A stretch of 64,000 nucleotides of DNA from Azolla caroliniana (taxonomy: Eukaryota; Polypodiophyta), in the NCBI GenBank assembly GCA_043228905.1, contig JBHGNT010000003.1, forward strand, positions 19,840,001 to 19,904,000, in the 5' to 3' direction. Below are positions 22,568 through 33,412 of this stretch, piece after piece. The notes under the pieces are model-generated. The model was not told the DNA's origin and ran no database searches. It saw only the letters and a list, made by a program, of their open reading frames with translations. A program made the position numbers and the translations under genes. The number at the start of each line of letters is the position of its first letter. Within the stretch, counting starts at the first letter, position 1.

Positions 22568-23008
22568 CTAAAAATCCTCCCGGTTCTCGCCACCGAGGGA
22601 TTCGCGGTTTCGCTCGTGGTTCGGCCGCACCGTGAGAAATTGGACCGAACGGCGCTCGTCCTGGCTTTTGACCCTCGCGTAGGCCGAACCGTTGTCCAGC
22701 ACCTTGGTCTCCATTCGCGCCGCCGTGATGTATGGCTCCCCTAATATGACCGGGTGCGAGGACGTCTCCTGTACGAAGAAGTGCTGGTCAATCTCGACGT
22801 CGCCAATCTTGACTCGCACGTTCGGGCAGGCCCCATGCAGTTCCTCGGTGGCGCGCGTCGCCGCCCGTATCTTCCACCCGTGCTTGGTGTTGATCGGCCA
22901 CTTTCCCTTCTTATAGAAGTCCATGGACATTAGGTTTATTTCCGAACCGTGGTCCACCAATGCCACCACCGGTTCCTGAACATCTTCGATCTTTACCGGG
23001 GTCTCCAT
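22568..23008 (-). CDS. Gypsy-2 aspartic protease region
   Basis: The active-site motif ALVDHGSEINLMS lies near residue 16 after the Met at 23008, with the flap and HPVILGEPYI region after it. The DHGSEIN form differs from the DTGA or DSGA form of most retropepsins. A TAG separates it from the upstream gag-linker frame in the same phase. Confidence 0.8.
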   Translation of the reverse strand: METPVKIEDVQEPVVALVDHGSEINLMSMDFYKKGKWPINTKHGWKIRAATRATEELHGACPNVRVKIGDVEIDQHFFVQETSSHPVILGEPYITAARMETKVLDNGSAYARVKSQDERRSVQFLTVRPNHERNRESLGGENREDF

Positions 23009-23020
23009 GGTCGCTCGGGC

Positions 23021-24694
23021 CTAGTGCGGCCTTGAATAGTGGCTCTCCGCCCACTCATCTTCCAGCGCCATGTCGTCGATGTGCGTCATCCGCACCTCCA
23101 CCGGTCTTTCCGGTTCCGTCTCCGTCGACAGCCTCTTCCGTTTCACCAGGTCCACAATGGAGTCGTGGAACTCCTTCTTGGCGATCCCTAGCACCTCTTG
23201 CAATGACAGCTCCACTTTGCTGTCGAGGATCCGTTCTTCTAGGACCTTTCGTAGGTCCGTGGTCCTTTCTATTCCCGTCCCCAGTCGGTATCCGCCCTTC
23301 CTGGGGTTATCTTGCGAGCTGGACCCACCGGCATCGTTCCGTCGTTGCCCGAATCGGGTCTCGTACCGTTGTGAGGGCCCGGCCGATTCGGCTTTCCCCA
23401 CTCGTTTGTCTTCTACCAAAGCCTCGTAGTTCCGGCAGGCGGCTTCTACAAAGCCCGTCTTCTCCTCGACCGGGTCACTCCACCCGGTTATTTCCCGGAC
23501 CCGTCTCTCAGTGCGGTCCGTTTCATCTTTCCTCAGCCGTGCGCTGGCGAGGCCTTCCAGCATTGCCGACCAGAACCTGTCTTTGCTCTCCTTTCGGGCC
23601 TCGCTGCCCCCGACCCGAATACCGGCCGACGTCGAGTAGTGGATGGCCTCCACGTGTCGGGCCGCTGCCTCTTCCATCAGTCTCTTCATACCCCCTCGCC
23701 CGTCGTTTCGGTTCAGGGCCCTTCTGGTGTCGCCGACGTGCACCCGGCCTTCCCACAGGTACACCACCCGATTCCTCAACGCCTCTGCGAAATCGCCGCA
23801 GTCCTTCCGAATGTGGCCGACCTCGTCGCACCACATGCACCTGTTCCCTGTTGCCGGTCATCGGTCACGAGCCGGTTCGCCGCCTTCCCTTCGAGCCTGG
23901 GCGATCTAGAGATCCTTTATCGCCCGCGTCAACTCCTCCAGGGCTGCTCCTCCGGATGAGCCATTGACCATGCTGGTCGAAGCCGAACCGGTTTCGAGCC
24001 ACTCCCGGGCTTCTGCCCTTCGCTCTTGCGGTGCCGGTTCAAGCCTCCTTGCTGTGACAGAGCCCGCACCGGCCGCCCCGTTATCAGCCCATTCTCGCCG
24101 TTTGTCGAAACGGCCACAGACTCTCTTAACCGCAGCCCAGTCGGTCATCAGCCCGTCTTCGGTTTCCAGCAAGGAGCCGACTTGATCCCGGTCCCGCTCA
24201 TCCACCGACTTGACGAGCAGTAGGACCCAGCTCGTATCCAGAACGGTTCGGTCAAGCGCCGAAAGGCGCGCAAAGCGTTCCTCAAACTCCCGGAGGAGTG
24301 TCGACGCGTTTCTTCCCTTGCCGGGGGACTCCACCCATTCCATGAAGTCTCGTTTCGAAAGTCGGAGCGCGTCGTCCAGCCCGTATTTTTCTAGGAGTCG
24401 GCCTTCGAACTCCTCCCAGGTACGGCTCTCCGCCCGTACCTCGAGCACCTCCGCATGGATGCTCGGCATCGCCACTCGAGGGAACCCGGCAAGATGCCTC
24501 TCTTCCGGAATGTCCCGCATCAGCATTTCTGCCCCGTAGGACGCCAAATACTTCGTGGCATTCTTTCCGCTGAACCGGCCGATCGTACCGACGACCGCCT
24601 CAATGGCTCTGTCGAGGGCGCCGGAACCCTCGCGTGCGCTCAATATCCGATCCACGGCCGAAGCCATGGCCTCCGCAAGATCCGACCCTTTCAT
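23021..24694 (-). pseudogene. Gypsy-2 gag with zinc knuckle, two internal stops
   Basis: The likely start is the ATG at 24694 (MKGSDLAEAM), which follows the PBS. The open frame extends further upstream only because the LTR end is also open. The gag core includes TIGRFSGKNATKYLASYGAEM and a helical region to 23906. Stops near 23906 (TAG) and 23873 (TGA) precede the knuckle CMWCDEVGHIRKDC in the same frame. A charged linker ends with a TAG at 23021-23023. Confidence 0.82.
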
Positions 24695-24716
24695 CTTCTG
24701 CTCTTCTGCCGCCTTG

Positions 24717-24734
24717 TTCACGTCGGGTTCACCA
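24717..24734 (-). other. Gypsy-2 primer-binding site, tRNA-Trp type
   Basis: The minus strand reads TGGTGAACCCGACGTGAA, complementary to the remembered 3' end of plant tRNA-Trp(CCA) (...TTCACGTCGGGTTCA plus CCA). It lies 3 nt inside the LTR. A related version with two changes is at 60724-60741. Confidence 0.8.
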
Positions 24735-24737
24735 AGA

Positions 24738-25372
24738 TGTCGAGGTATTCCTCGCGGATGCGTGGAATGAGGCGGGACCTCGGGGGTCTTGTACCGAAGA
24801 GCAAGAGAGAAAGGAGAAGGGAACCCACTACGTGCGAGCGTAGATTCACAGGGACACAGCCCTTCGACACAAAGACGCGAGTGGGATAGCGACACAGAGA
24901 GACACGAATGTATGTATGTATTAACAAAGACAAACAACAAGAACACGAAGTCGGTTACAACCGAACAGGCCGGCGAACAGATGCCGATGCCTGTTCGTAA
25001 ACACACAGAAAGAAAGGAGTAGGTTGGAGGTGTTGCCGGAAGCACTCGGGCATTCCTCAGAGCAGCGCGAGCCTCCCGAAACCTGCACAGAAGAAGCTAT
25101 GGAGTTTGGAAGAGAGAGCAGCCTTCGGCCCACAATCCGACAGCACTTCGTCCTCTCTTACCTCGCTATCCCTTCCTCCTCCACGTCTCCCTCCTTTTAT
25201 AGGCAAGAAGGGAGCCGTTTCCTATTAACTTCCTACCTACCGAATCTACCTACCTAGGATCTTCCATGTCCCTAATTCTCTCCTATGTACAACACAAGGC
25301 GTACGTGCATGAAGAGCCGGTTCCTATGCTCCGGCGCACCGATTCCGCTCGTGGACGGTTTTCTTCACGACA
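24738..25372 (-). repeat. Gypsy-2 5' LTR
   Basis: The LTR is 635 bp on the minus strand, starting TGTCGTGAAGAAAACC and ending GAATACCTCGACA. It is the only complete LTR of this element. Confidence 0.8.
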
Positions 25373-25560
25373 GCGCAGCACTTTTGTATTCGATGATAGA
25401 CATGGAGTGAAAGCATATGTACGAAAGTTAAAGGGAGTACTAATGTGGCAATTTTCTTTATTGGAGCAAGTGAAAATTCTTTCCTTTGTAGAGTGTTCGT
25501 CTTGCCTATTGGCAATTCAACATGTTCCACTACCCATGTAGTGTAGTGTAGTTAGTGGGT
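25373..25560 (+). mobile_element. LINE-1, piece 4: C-terminus and 3' end
   Basis: The open frame from about 25373 (RSTFVFDDRHGVKAYVRKL) continues the LINE-1 frame from NWNMR at 19135 and stops at 25539-25541. The 3' untranslated part probably runs on for some tens of bases. No poly(A) tail is clear; a GA microsatellite follows at about 25640-25670. Confidence 0.7.
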
Positions 25561-25638
25561 GACCATACTCCATTGTCACACCCATTGTAAGTAGTGTTTT
25601 TTACACACATTTATTAATATAATTGTGTGTTTTCACCA

Positions 25639-25670
<32 letters not shown>

Positions 25671-28017
25671 ATGTATCAAGCAATGTCTATATGTACTTTG
25701 AGAGAGATCTATATTTGCTTATAAATTATAGATAAATATAGAGAATGCAAAGTCCTTACTAAGCTTATTCTAAATCCCTATCTTCCAAAATGTTTTATAA
25801 CATTTTTATTGATATCTGCATGTCTAAATTCAATGTATGGTTTGCATGTGACGAAGAGGCACCGTAATAAGAATCTTGTTAATAGATTAAAACCTTCAAA
25901 CAAAGTTGAAGAGCCAATTTTTCTTATTCTTTAATTATTAAGACCAATTTGAAGAACACAAACTTTGTGTACAAGGATTAAGCCAAGTTAAAGGCATTTA
26001 AGTTGTACAACTAATATCAAATGACTAGTCTATGTGAGCCCCCATAGATAATAATAAAGTCAAAATTGACAATTATGTTATTTCAAACAAAGTCAAATAT
26101 GATTAAATTTATCCTCAAGTTCATTCCAAAGTTTTCATTGCTCCAAGGATATGTTAGTTTAGTCTTCCACGGTATTGCCTTTGGAATCAAACCAGTGAGG
26201 TGGTCTTCCTTGAACATTCCAAGAAATCTACTAATTGAACACAAAGTAACAAACGATTGGATACTAAATTTATTCTAGTACCTAATTAAATATGATCATG
26301 TGGTGGAACAAGAATTAGTGTGATTTAGATATTAACAACAATGATTCCAGTATAATGCAAGGGTAACGAATTATCCTAAATGATTCTACTTCACAAGCTA
26401 TCCACTACTAGAGATTTATAGGCCTTTGAGGGCAAGATTTATAGGAATGCCAAAACATTAATTTGCTGGACTGTTTCTTTAGCTTCCATTGCAATAATGG
26501 CTTTATTTATTTGTATATCTGGTTGTTTCTCCTCCCTTGTTTCCTTGTGTGGCTTTTCATGAATTGTGGTTAAGCTCCTTCCCACACTTCCATCTTTCAA
26601 CTCTTTTCCGCGATCTTGGGGTTGAGATCCTTTCTGAGATGTGACCTTGTGACTTTGTTTATGTGCTCATGAGATATACCCTTCCCTACTAACCTTGGCT
26701 AGGAAGTCTCCTTGTTTTTCCTTATTCATCATATTTAGAGTATGTCCTTATCTGATTTCTACTCAAGAATAGTTATCATAGAGTATTGGATTCTTCTTCA
26801 AAAATGGCTTGGAGGCTACTTAGATGAAGTTATTTATTAGAGTACACATTAAATAGAGAAGCAATATCCACTATATTTGTAGAAGGTTACCTATGTAGTC
26901 ATCCTCTAAATGGAAGTTGTATACAGTATGTCTTTTTGTTTTTTAATGTTGTTTTCCAATTTTTATTCATCAATATTAAAAATATGGCTTTGTTTTTGCA
27001 CTACATATATGGTTAATGTTTTCTACCATGTTATTTGTTGCTCCACTCTCATGGGCTTAGAAAAGTGAGAAATGTTTAGCAATTCATGTGATGGTGGGAA
27101 TAGGTCTAGTAGCAACTATTCATTACTAGAAAAGGACTACCTTGAGATTTGCAAGTTTGACAGATGTAATTATTTTTGTGGAATATTTGGATATATGATG
27201 CATATATTCCCAAGATGTTGTGCAAGGGCCATGGCATGGTACCAAATAGAAAGGTAGTGAGGAGAAAGAAAAGGCAATGCTTTCAAAATACCAGAAAGCA
27301 AAATGAAAATGTTAGCCAAAATAGAAAGATAGTGAGGAGGAGAAGGAAAAGACAAATACAAGAAAGGAAAATGAAAATGTAGTTTAAGCTCCAACTAATC
27401 TTAGCATATAAAGTAAAATGAAAATGTTGTTTAGGGTCAAACCAAATCTAGGATGGAGACAAGTCAATGGTAAGAATGAATATATTAAATGTGAATTGAC
27501 AAATGAAGAGACATTAGAATTAGAATATGTAGGGTGGCCTCAATGACATTTAAAGCTTTTACATCCTAAGTTCAAATTGCTAGTATGAAGAATATTCAGA
27601 TTCAATACCATATCATACAAAGTATCCCAGTTAAAATTATATGAACTCAATGTGGCACAAAGCTTTAAGATTCCATGTTCGAAGGGCTAGTACAAAGCAT
27701 ATTGAGATTGAAATATTACATCGTATTGGAAAGCATCCTAGCCGAAAATCATACAGCCGACAAAGTTTATCATTAGGAATTCATGCATATATTCTCTATT
27801 ACATTATAAATTGCCATCATATTGCACATGGAGTGTGTGTGTGTGTAGGGATCTATTACATTTCTCATTGAAACACCTTTTATTGATTATACAGTTCCAA
27901 TTAAGAAAACAAGGATGGGCAGCCACAATGGTGAAATTGACCAGCAATTGGAAGGGGTGTTATTGATTCTTGGATAACAATGTGTCATGGGGAGACATGT
28001 AGTATTTATTTATGGGA
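25561..28017. other. Intergenic AT-rich DNA with decayed repeat traces
   Basis: I see no host gene here. A GA microsatellite lies at about 25640-25670. Near 27085-27190 (+) the translation (KDYLEICKFDRCNYF) resembles the copia gag N-terminus seen in copia-2 (KDHLEIRKFDGSNFALW), suggesting an old gag fragment. An imperfect tandem duplication of about 65-70 bp (AAATAGAAAG(G/A)TAGTGAGGAG...) spans about 27243-27380. Confidence 0.5.
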
Positions 28018-28602
28018 TCATAGGAAGTGAGCCTCATGGGCAAAGGTGAAGAGTGTTCCATTCTTGAGCATTCCAGCGAAGGAGATGAGGGTGTAGCCGT
28101 CGGCGCCGCGGAAAGTGCCGGTGCCACCCACGATGGCCACCTCATTGGTACCGGATGTCCCGACGGCTCCCGTGATCACGAATGTCCCATTGTGCTTTCC
28201 GCCATCAGCATACTCCAGCACCACGGTCTCAATGCCCCGCGACACGCCTGTGAGGTAGCTTGTCTCGATGGCGTAGCCACGGCTGTACCCGAGCTGCCTC
28301 GAGGTCGGGCTCACAGCCTCGGTCACATTGAGTGCAAAGAGGGAGGCCGCGCCGAAGTCTGCGGAGAAGGATGAGTTGAGCGCGGGTAGGAACGCATCCG
28401 TGGCACCTAGCGCGCCATTGACCTCGATGTGCACAAAGTACTTGAGCATGAACGGCTTGTACGGAGATTGGCGGGCCTCGGCTCCCCCGGGACCTCGAGC
28501 AATGCAAAGGAGCAATGCCAGTGCGAGGAAGTATGAGATGAGGGATCGCTTATGGCGTGCATTGATGTTATCAGAAGAAGAGGTCCATGCCAAAGCATCC
28601 AT
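28018..28602 (-). CDS. Dirigent family protein
   Basis: This intronless frame of 194 residues is typical in length and structure for plant dirigent proteins. These are secreted beta-barrel proteins that bind phenoxy radicals and steer their coupling in lignan, lignin or related phenolic pathways. A hydrophobic segment (SLISYFLALALLLCIA, about residues 20-35) fits an N-terminal signal peptide or anchor. The mature part starts KYFVHIEVNGALGATDAF. The conserved C-terminal block is visible as VGTSGTNEVAIVGGTGTFRGADGY (about residues 147-170), with possible N-glycosylation sites (NSS, NVT, NGT). The product cannot be predicted: dirigent subfamilies differ in substrate, and many act without a known partner. 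No frame damage is seen. Confidence 0.88.
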   Translation of the reverse strand: MDALAWTSSSDNINARHKRSLISYFLALALLLCIARGPGGAEARQSPYKPFMLKYFVHIEVNGALGATDAFLPALNSSFSADFGAASLFALNVTEAVSPTSRQLGYSRGYAIETSYLTGVSRGIETVVLEYADGGKHNGTFVITGAVGTSGTNEVAIVGGTGTFRGADGYTLISFAGMLKNGTLFTFAHEAHFL

Positions 28603-28780
28603 AGATGGTCTCTTCGTTTTAATTTAGAAGTGATGCCTGGAACTCAAGAGCAATGTGCTTTTTGTCGATCTCTTTATTTTGGATGTACAAATATGTGGAT
28701 ATATGTTGGTTGGGATATGTATCAATTGATTGATATCTATGTGTATAAGTGGTATTGATGTCGGTTGTGAGTTTGGACCA

Positions 28781-28788
28781 TATATATA
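28781..28788 (-). promoter_or_regulatory. TATA box of the dirigent gene
   Basis: TATATATA lies 179 bp upstream of the dirigent ATG on the minus strand. This distance allows a 5' leader of about 150 nt. No other TATA candidate is closer in a similar context. Confidence 0.5.
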
Positions 28789-29722
28789 GCTTAAATTTTA
28801 AGATTTTTGTTTCTAAAAATATAAGACAAAAATCGAAAATGCTAAAGACTCGTTCAAGCACCAACGCATATGTACATAACTACTAATAATAACATATATC
28901 TTATTTTGATTGGATTGACTAGTCTATCCATCCCATACATATATATCTATGTATTATGTATGAATGTCAAAGTTAGCTACCAATAATGCCCATGAAATAA
29001 GATCTCTATGTCAATAATGGAAAATCAAACCCAACGTTTGGTATGTGAGTGTTTGACTTTTAAATCCGTGTCGACTAGTTCCAACAGCCACAATCATCAT
29101 TGCTAGGTTGGCAAAACACGCGGATTTATGCACCGTATGTATCAAGGAAAAATGGAAACAAAACAAGTCTTAGTTAGCACAATCCAAGGACCAAGATGCA
29201 TGTAAGTTAGGCTCTCAAGATACATAACTTAGTTTTTACTACACGACCCACGGCCAGTTATTTTCAACATGTGATTGCCCTTCCATATCTCATTACTTTT
29301 TTTATGAGCATAACTATTTGGCACCTTCAACTTGGTTACCCAAGTGTTGATTGTGAATCATGATTCTTATCAGATGAATAATTTCTAGATATGTGAATGC
29401 TCAAATTTCCAAGCATATGTGAATTATAGTCAAATTGGTACTCACACCTTAAATATGAGGTTCATAGTATGATATATGCATAGGTACATGGCTCATGTCA
29501 TCTCTTAGCATAATTTGCCTTAAAACAATGATACAATTATTAGGCAAACGTAAGGTTTATATAGAATGAGAGAGTGTGTCTATGGCATGGAGACAAAAAT
29601 ATGGAGGGGGGGAGCATCAATAAAAATCATTTACTATCCAAACTGGCTAAACCAACATCCTTCTATTTCAATTTTCCACAAGTTAAACCCGTAGATAAAA
29701 TAAAAAGTACAATTTGATTTGC
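28789..29722. other. Intergenic DNA upstream of the dirigent gene
   Basis: AT-rich sequence with no supported frame, repeat or RNA. It may include upstream regulatory sequence of the dirigent gene, but I see no specific motif I would defend. Confidence 0.4.
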
Positions 29723-29730
29723 ACAACAAA

Positions 29731-30298
29731 TAGCAATGGGCGCGGTTCAGTTTCGGTTCGGTTCGGTTTCAAGGCAAAGAAACCAAACCAAACCATTTAT
29801 TTAAAACAAAAACCAAACCAAACCGTTTATGAACCCTCAGTATTTAAACCAAACCATTAAAGAAAAAGTTGAAACCAAACCGTTTAGGGAAAAGTTAAAA
29901 CCAAACCGAACCATTTAATAAAAAATTTAAACCTAACCACTTAAAACAAACTAATTAAACATCTAACTAAACAAAAATACATTAAATTAAATAAGCATTT
30001 AAGTTAAATTTATTAAATCAATAAAAGAAACTTTAATTGAACCATAAAATTAAATAAACATTTAAGTTAAATTAATTAAATCAATAAAAAACCATTAATT
30101 AAACCACTAAATCAATAAACTATTAAGGTAAAAAAAAGTTAACCAAAAACCTATAAACCCAAGTTTTAGAACCGAACTTGAACCGTTTATTGAAAATCGA
30201 AACCAAACCAAACCATCAAAATATTTTGGAACCAATAAACCATTAAACCATGGCTTAATGGTTCGGTTCAGTTTGAGCCGAAACCGTGCCCATTGCTA
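29731..30298. mobile_element. hAT-type MITE with TIRs and 8-bp target duplication
   Basis: The ends are inverted copies: TAGCAATGGGC(G/A)CGGTT at 29731 and its complement ending at 30298. The 8-bp flanks are ACAACAAA (29723-29730) and GCAACAAA (30299-30306), matching at seven of eight. An 8-bp duplication and a TA(G)..ATGG terminus fit the hAT superfamily. The 568-bp body has no coding capacity and is filled with degenerate CCAAACC/GGTTCGGTT repeats, so it is non-autonomous. Confidence 0.85.
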
Positions 30299-31811
30299 GC
30301 AACAAACATTCCAAAGTATCAAACACGTGACCGTTGTTTTCACTTGCACATGCCATGCTCCCAAAACAAAGCAATGTGCAATTTTAGTGATGGCTATGAT
30401 TCTCTAATATAGAAAGCCATGTCAAATCAGCACATTCTTTTTAACTAAACAAATTGAAGAGTTGTTAGATCACATGAATTGCTTGAGTCCATATCTCATT
30501 TCTCATTTTTTTGACACAAAATTGTCTGGCTTTTGTAATTTATTGTGACTTTCTCTGAAAATACAGATGGAAGAAAGAAATGAGCATTTTAAGCATTCAC
30601 CCCATAACTGAAGTTTTGAATTAGCTTTCGGTCTTATTATGGAGTGAAACAACACTTTGGAAACCATTTGAATGAATTTAAATATTTGCATTATTGAAAG
30701 TATTCAATAAGCTCGGATTGTTACTAGAAATAATTTTGTGTAACTGGGTTTATGTTATAATGACTGAAGAAGTGTAGTTCAAGCAGTCCAGCTATTGAGC
30801 TCAGCAATAAGATTATCAACTAGAATATCTTTGTCCTCTCTTGAAGTCAGATTCTTAACACGAACTGATCCACGCTCCCATTCACTTGTGCCTAACAGTA
30901 TGATCTGCTTGGCTTGTAAACATTCAGCATGCTTAAATGCCCTGTAAGTATATAACAGACATGCAACAATTATACATACATACAAAGAAATCATACTACA
31001 TTCATACAATAAAAACATAATTATACACATAGTCAAAATATACTGACACAATAAACACATACCATGAAAACAATGTTCATTTAGTTGGTTGACCTTATTA
31101 ATAGCATATACATGCTTTGGCAATATAGATAAGGGGAAATTGTGCTCGAATGAAGCTATAAAATTGGATCCTGATACAATAGTAGGATATGCACTGATGT
31201 CAAGCATGTATGCTGAAAGTCACATAGTGGAGGCTATATATCTCCCAATTCATCTCTCATTTTTGTAAAATAAGTGGGTTGTATTTTGTAGCAGATATGC
31301 TTTTTAAAACTAATGGAAGGATATCTTGTTTAGAAAAAAAAACAATGTACATTTGCATTTACAACAGAAACTCATAAATGAAAACATTGAGGTTACCATT
31401 TCATCTTCTTATTCTCGAGAACAAGTTCCACAGCGAATCCTGCATTCCACAACCGATTTGCAATCAATCCAGCTTGTGGCCTTAGCTCCTCCTCTAGTGC
31501 AAACACAATGCAATCCACATCAAGCTGAAGATTGGGCAATATAGTCCTTTCTCCTTCAGCAACCGAAAGTATCCAAGTCAATAATAAGTCATTGTTATCA
31601 GTGATTTCATTTTATGCTTTTTTTGGGTAATAGCTTTTAGGAGAAAATGTCAACTTCCCAAAATATCCTTAACTTGTCAGATATTTACCAGGGTTCAAAA
31701 TTTTAAAATTTACTAATACAAAGGGTTATTCTGGTGTAATTCCCTAACATATATTGATAGTGAGAAAGCTTGCAATGAAGCGAAAACCCACAAATGCTTC
31801 AAATACACAAA

Positions 31812-31898
31812 TGGGCTCTGACAATGAAGCATAACCATATCCACTAGCTAATGCGAATAGCTGATTCAATTCTCTCACAGCTTCATTGTCAGAGCCCA
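31812..31898. repeat. Perfect 19-bp inverted repeat in the HisRS pseudogene
   Basis: TGGGCTCTGACAATGAAGC (31812-31830) is exactly complementary to 31880-31898, with a 49-nt spacer. One arm is coding sequence of the SDNEA exon. The other lies where the exon end or splice donor should be. Confidence 0.9.
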
Positions 31899-33184
31899 GA
31901 AAACCTGCAAATGGAGGAAAGATAAAAAAAACTATTTTTCTATGGAGCGCTGAAATTGCACCAGTTGCTGCTTAAATACGCAGATACTGTTTGTGGGTTC
32001 TACGAAGATACAAACAAATAATATCCTTGCCACCAGTTCTACGAAGATACAAACAAATAAACTGAAATTTGAATATCTAAATTGATTACCTTTCTATTGG
32101 ATACTGGAATCCCAACATCTTCAGATGTAATGCCAAGGCCAACATTTTTGATAAATACAAAAATACCAGAAAGAAGTTCTGCTTCTGCCTGGATTTGGAA
32201 AGAGTTTTAGGTTTCATGCATACATTGTGAGAAGGGCTACACATAGAAACTACCTATAAAATGCAAAAAAGCTACAAAAAGACCTCGCATTGCTTATATG
32301 TTCCTATAATGTCATACAATAGTCCTAAAGGAACATTTGATCTTATCCTGAAATTTGAAGCACTATTACATTACATGTTTCAACCATGCACCAGGCTAAA
32401 TATGCCTGATACAAATTCGAAGATTAATTGTCAGTGATCTGAAAACCTAAATGAGTTTCTCTACATAAACCTGTATAGAAATACTCTCAAAGAAATCACA
32501 CACTTGATAGGCATATTCCTTATTTGAAGATTTTGCTCAGTTGCAAAAAGGGCACTATATGAAAAATGCACCATCACTTTTACATTCTAATATTATTTTG
32601 GGGCTCATGCTCAATTTCCAATAATTATTTATTCCATCGCAAATGGTATTTTTGGAGCTCCGATTCCCCATTCATAACCTCAGGAATTGTATCTTACACA
32701 CAGGTATCCTTCCATATCCTTCACCTCCATCACATTGAGCATCCTAAAATGATGATTAACAAACTCAATTACACATGTCACAATGTGTATCCTACACCAT
32801 GCTAACTCTCATTCACAAGAGCTCTTTCTCGAAAGCTAGAAGGAAACATTGGAAGAGGACACAGCAGAAGTGATAAGTTAAAATGAACTTTCATCTACTA
32901 GACAATGAATCACCAGTGCCAGACAATGGCACCAGTTAAATAAGAATCCAAAATTAGTAAGATTTCGAGCAAATGAATGTGGAGACTTATGAATTACTAC
33001 AGAAGTATGTTAACCTAAACGAGATGCTTCTACATTTTAAATAATACAGCAATTGTATTCTCAAATTTCCATCAAATGTACAATGACCTGTGACAGACAT
33101 ACTCTGCTGTGATTGGAGCACGTTTCTAAATTAAGAGTTAAGCTTCAACGTCCTCTGGCAGGCAGCACATATACCCTCATTGGT

Positions 33185-33412
33185 ATAGCAAGAATGTAAA
33201 GATTAACTTGGGAAAAAGATATATTAATGTCTGTAAAAGACCATAATGGCCTACGAGACCTGTCAGACATTTATAACTGTTTATAAGTTTACAATTGTTT
33301 GTGATGCATAGCAAGAATGTAAAGATTGACTTGGGAGAAAGATAGATTAATGTCTGAAAAAGACCCATAATGGCCTATGAGACCTGTCAGACATTTATGA
33401 TTATTTATAACT
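33185..33412. repeat. 123-bp tandem duplication in a HisRS intron
   Basis: Units begin ATAGCAAGAATGTAAAGATT at 33185 and 33308. They share long blocks such as CATAATGGCCTA and GAGACCTGTCAGACATTTAT with scattered changes. The second unit is slightly shorter. Confidence 0.85.

Larger units (their letters stand above)
19136..25372 (-). mobile_element. Ty3/gypsy-2 retrotransposon, GC-rich, tRNA-Trp-type primer site
   Basis: The element is bounded by TGTCG...CGACA termini. The flanks are GCGA (19132-19135) and GCGC (25373-25376), a probable 4-bp duplication with one change; joining them keeps the LINE-1 frame. It is clearly more GC-rich than its neighbours. The order on the minus strand is LTR, PBS, gag, zinc knuckle, protease, RT, RNase H, integrase, and a 90-bp remnant of the 3' LTR. 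Three in-frame stops between gag and protease are each explainable by C-to-T changes, as in methylated repeats. Confidence 0.88.

Noticed and set aside
22960-23967. 335-codon + strand frame opposite gypsy-2 gag
   Set aside because: It is Pro/Arg/Ser-rich, without a domain, and is the antisense of a recognised gag-linker region in GC-rich DNA.
23906-25045. Gypsy-2 gag starting at the Met at 25045
   Set aside because: That Met lies in the LTR and the frame would cross the PBS. The Met at 24694 is the sensible start; the upstream opening is by chance.
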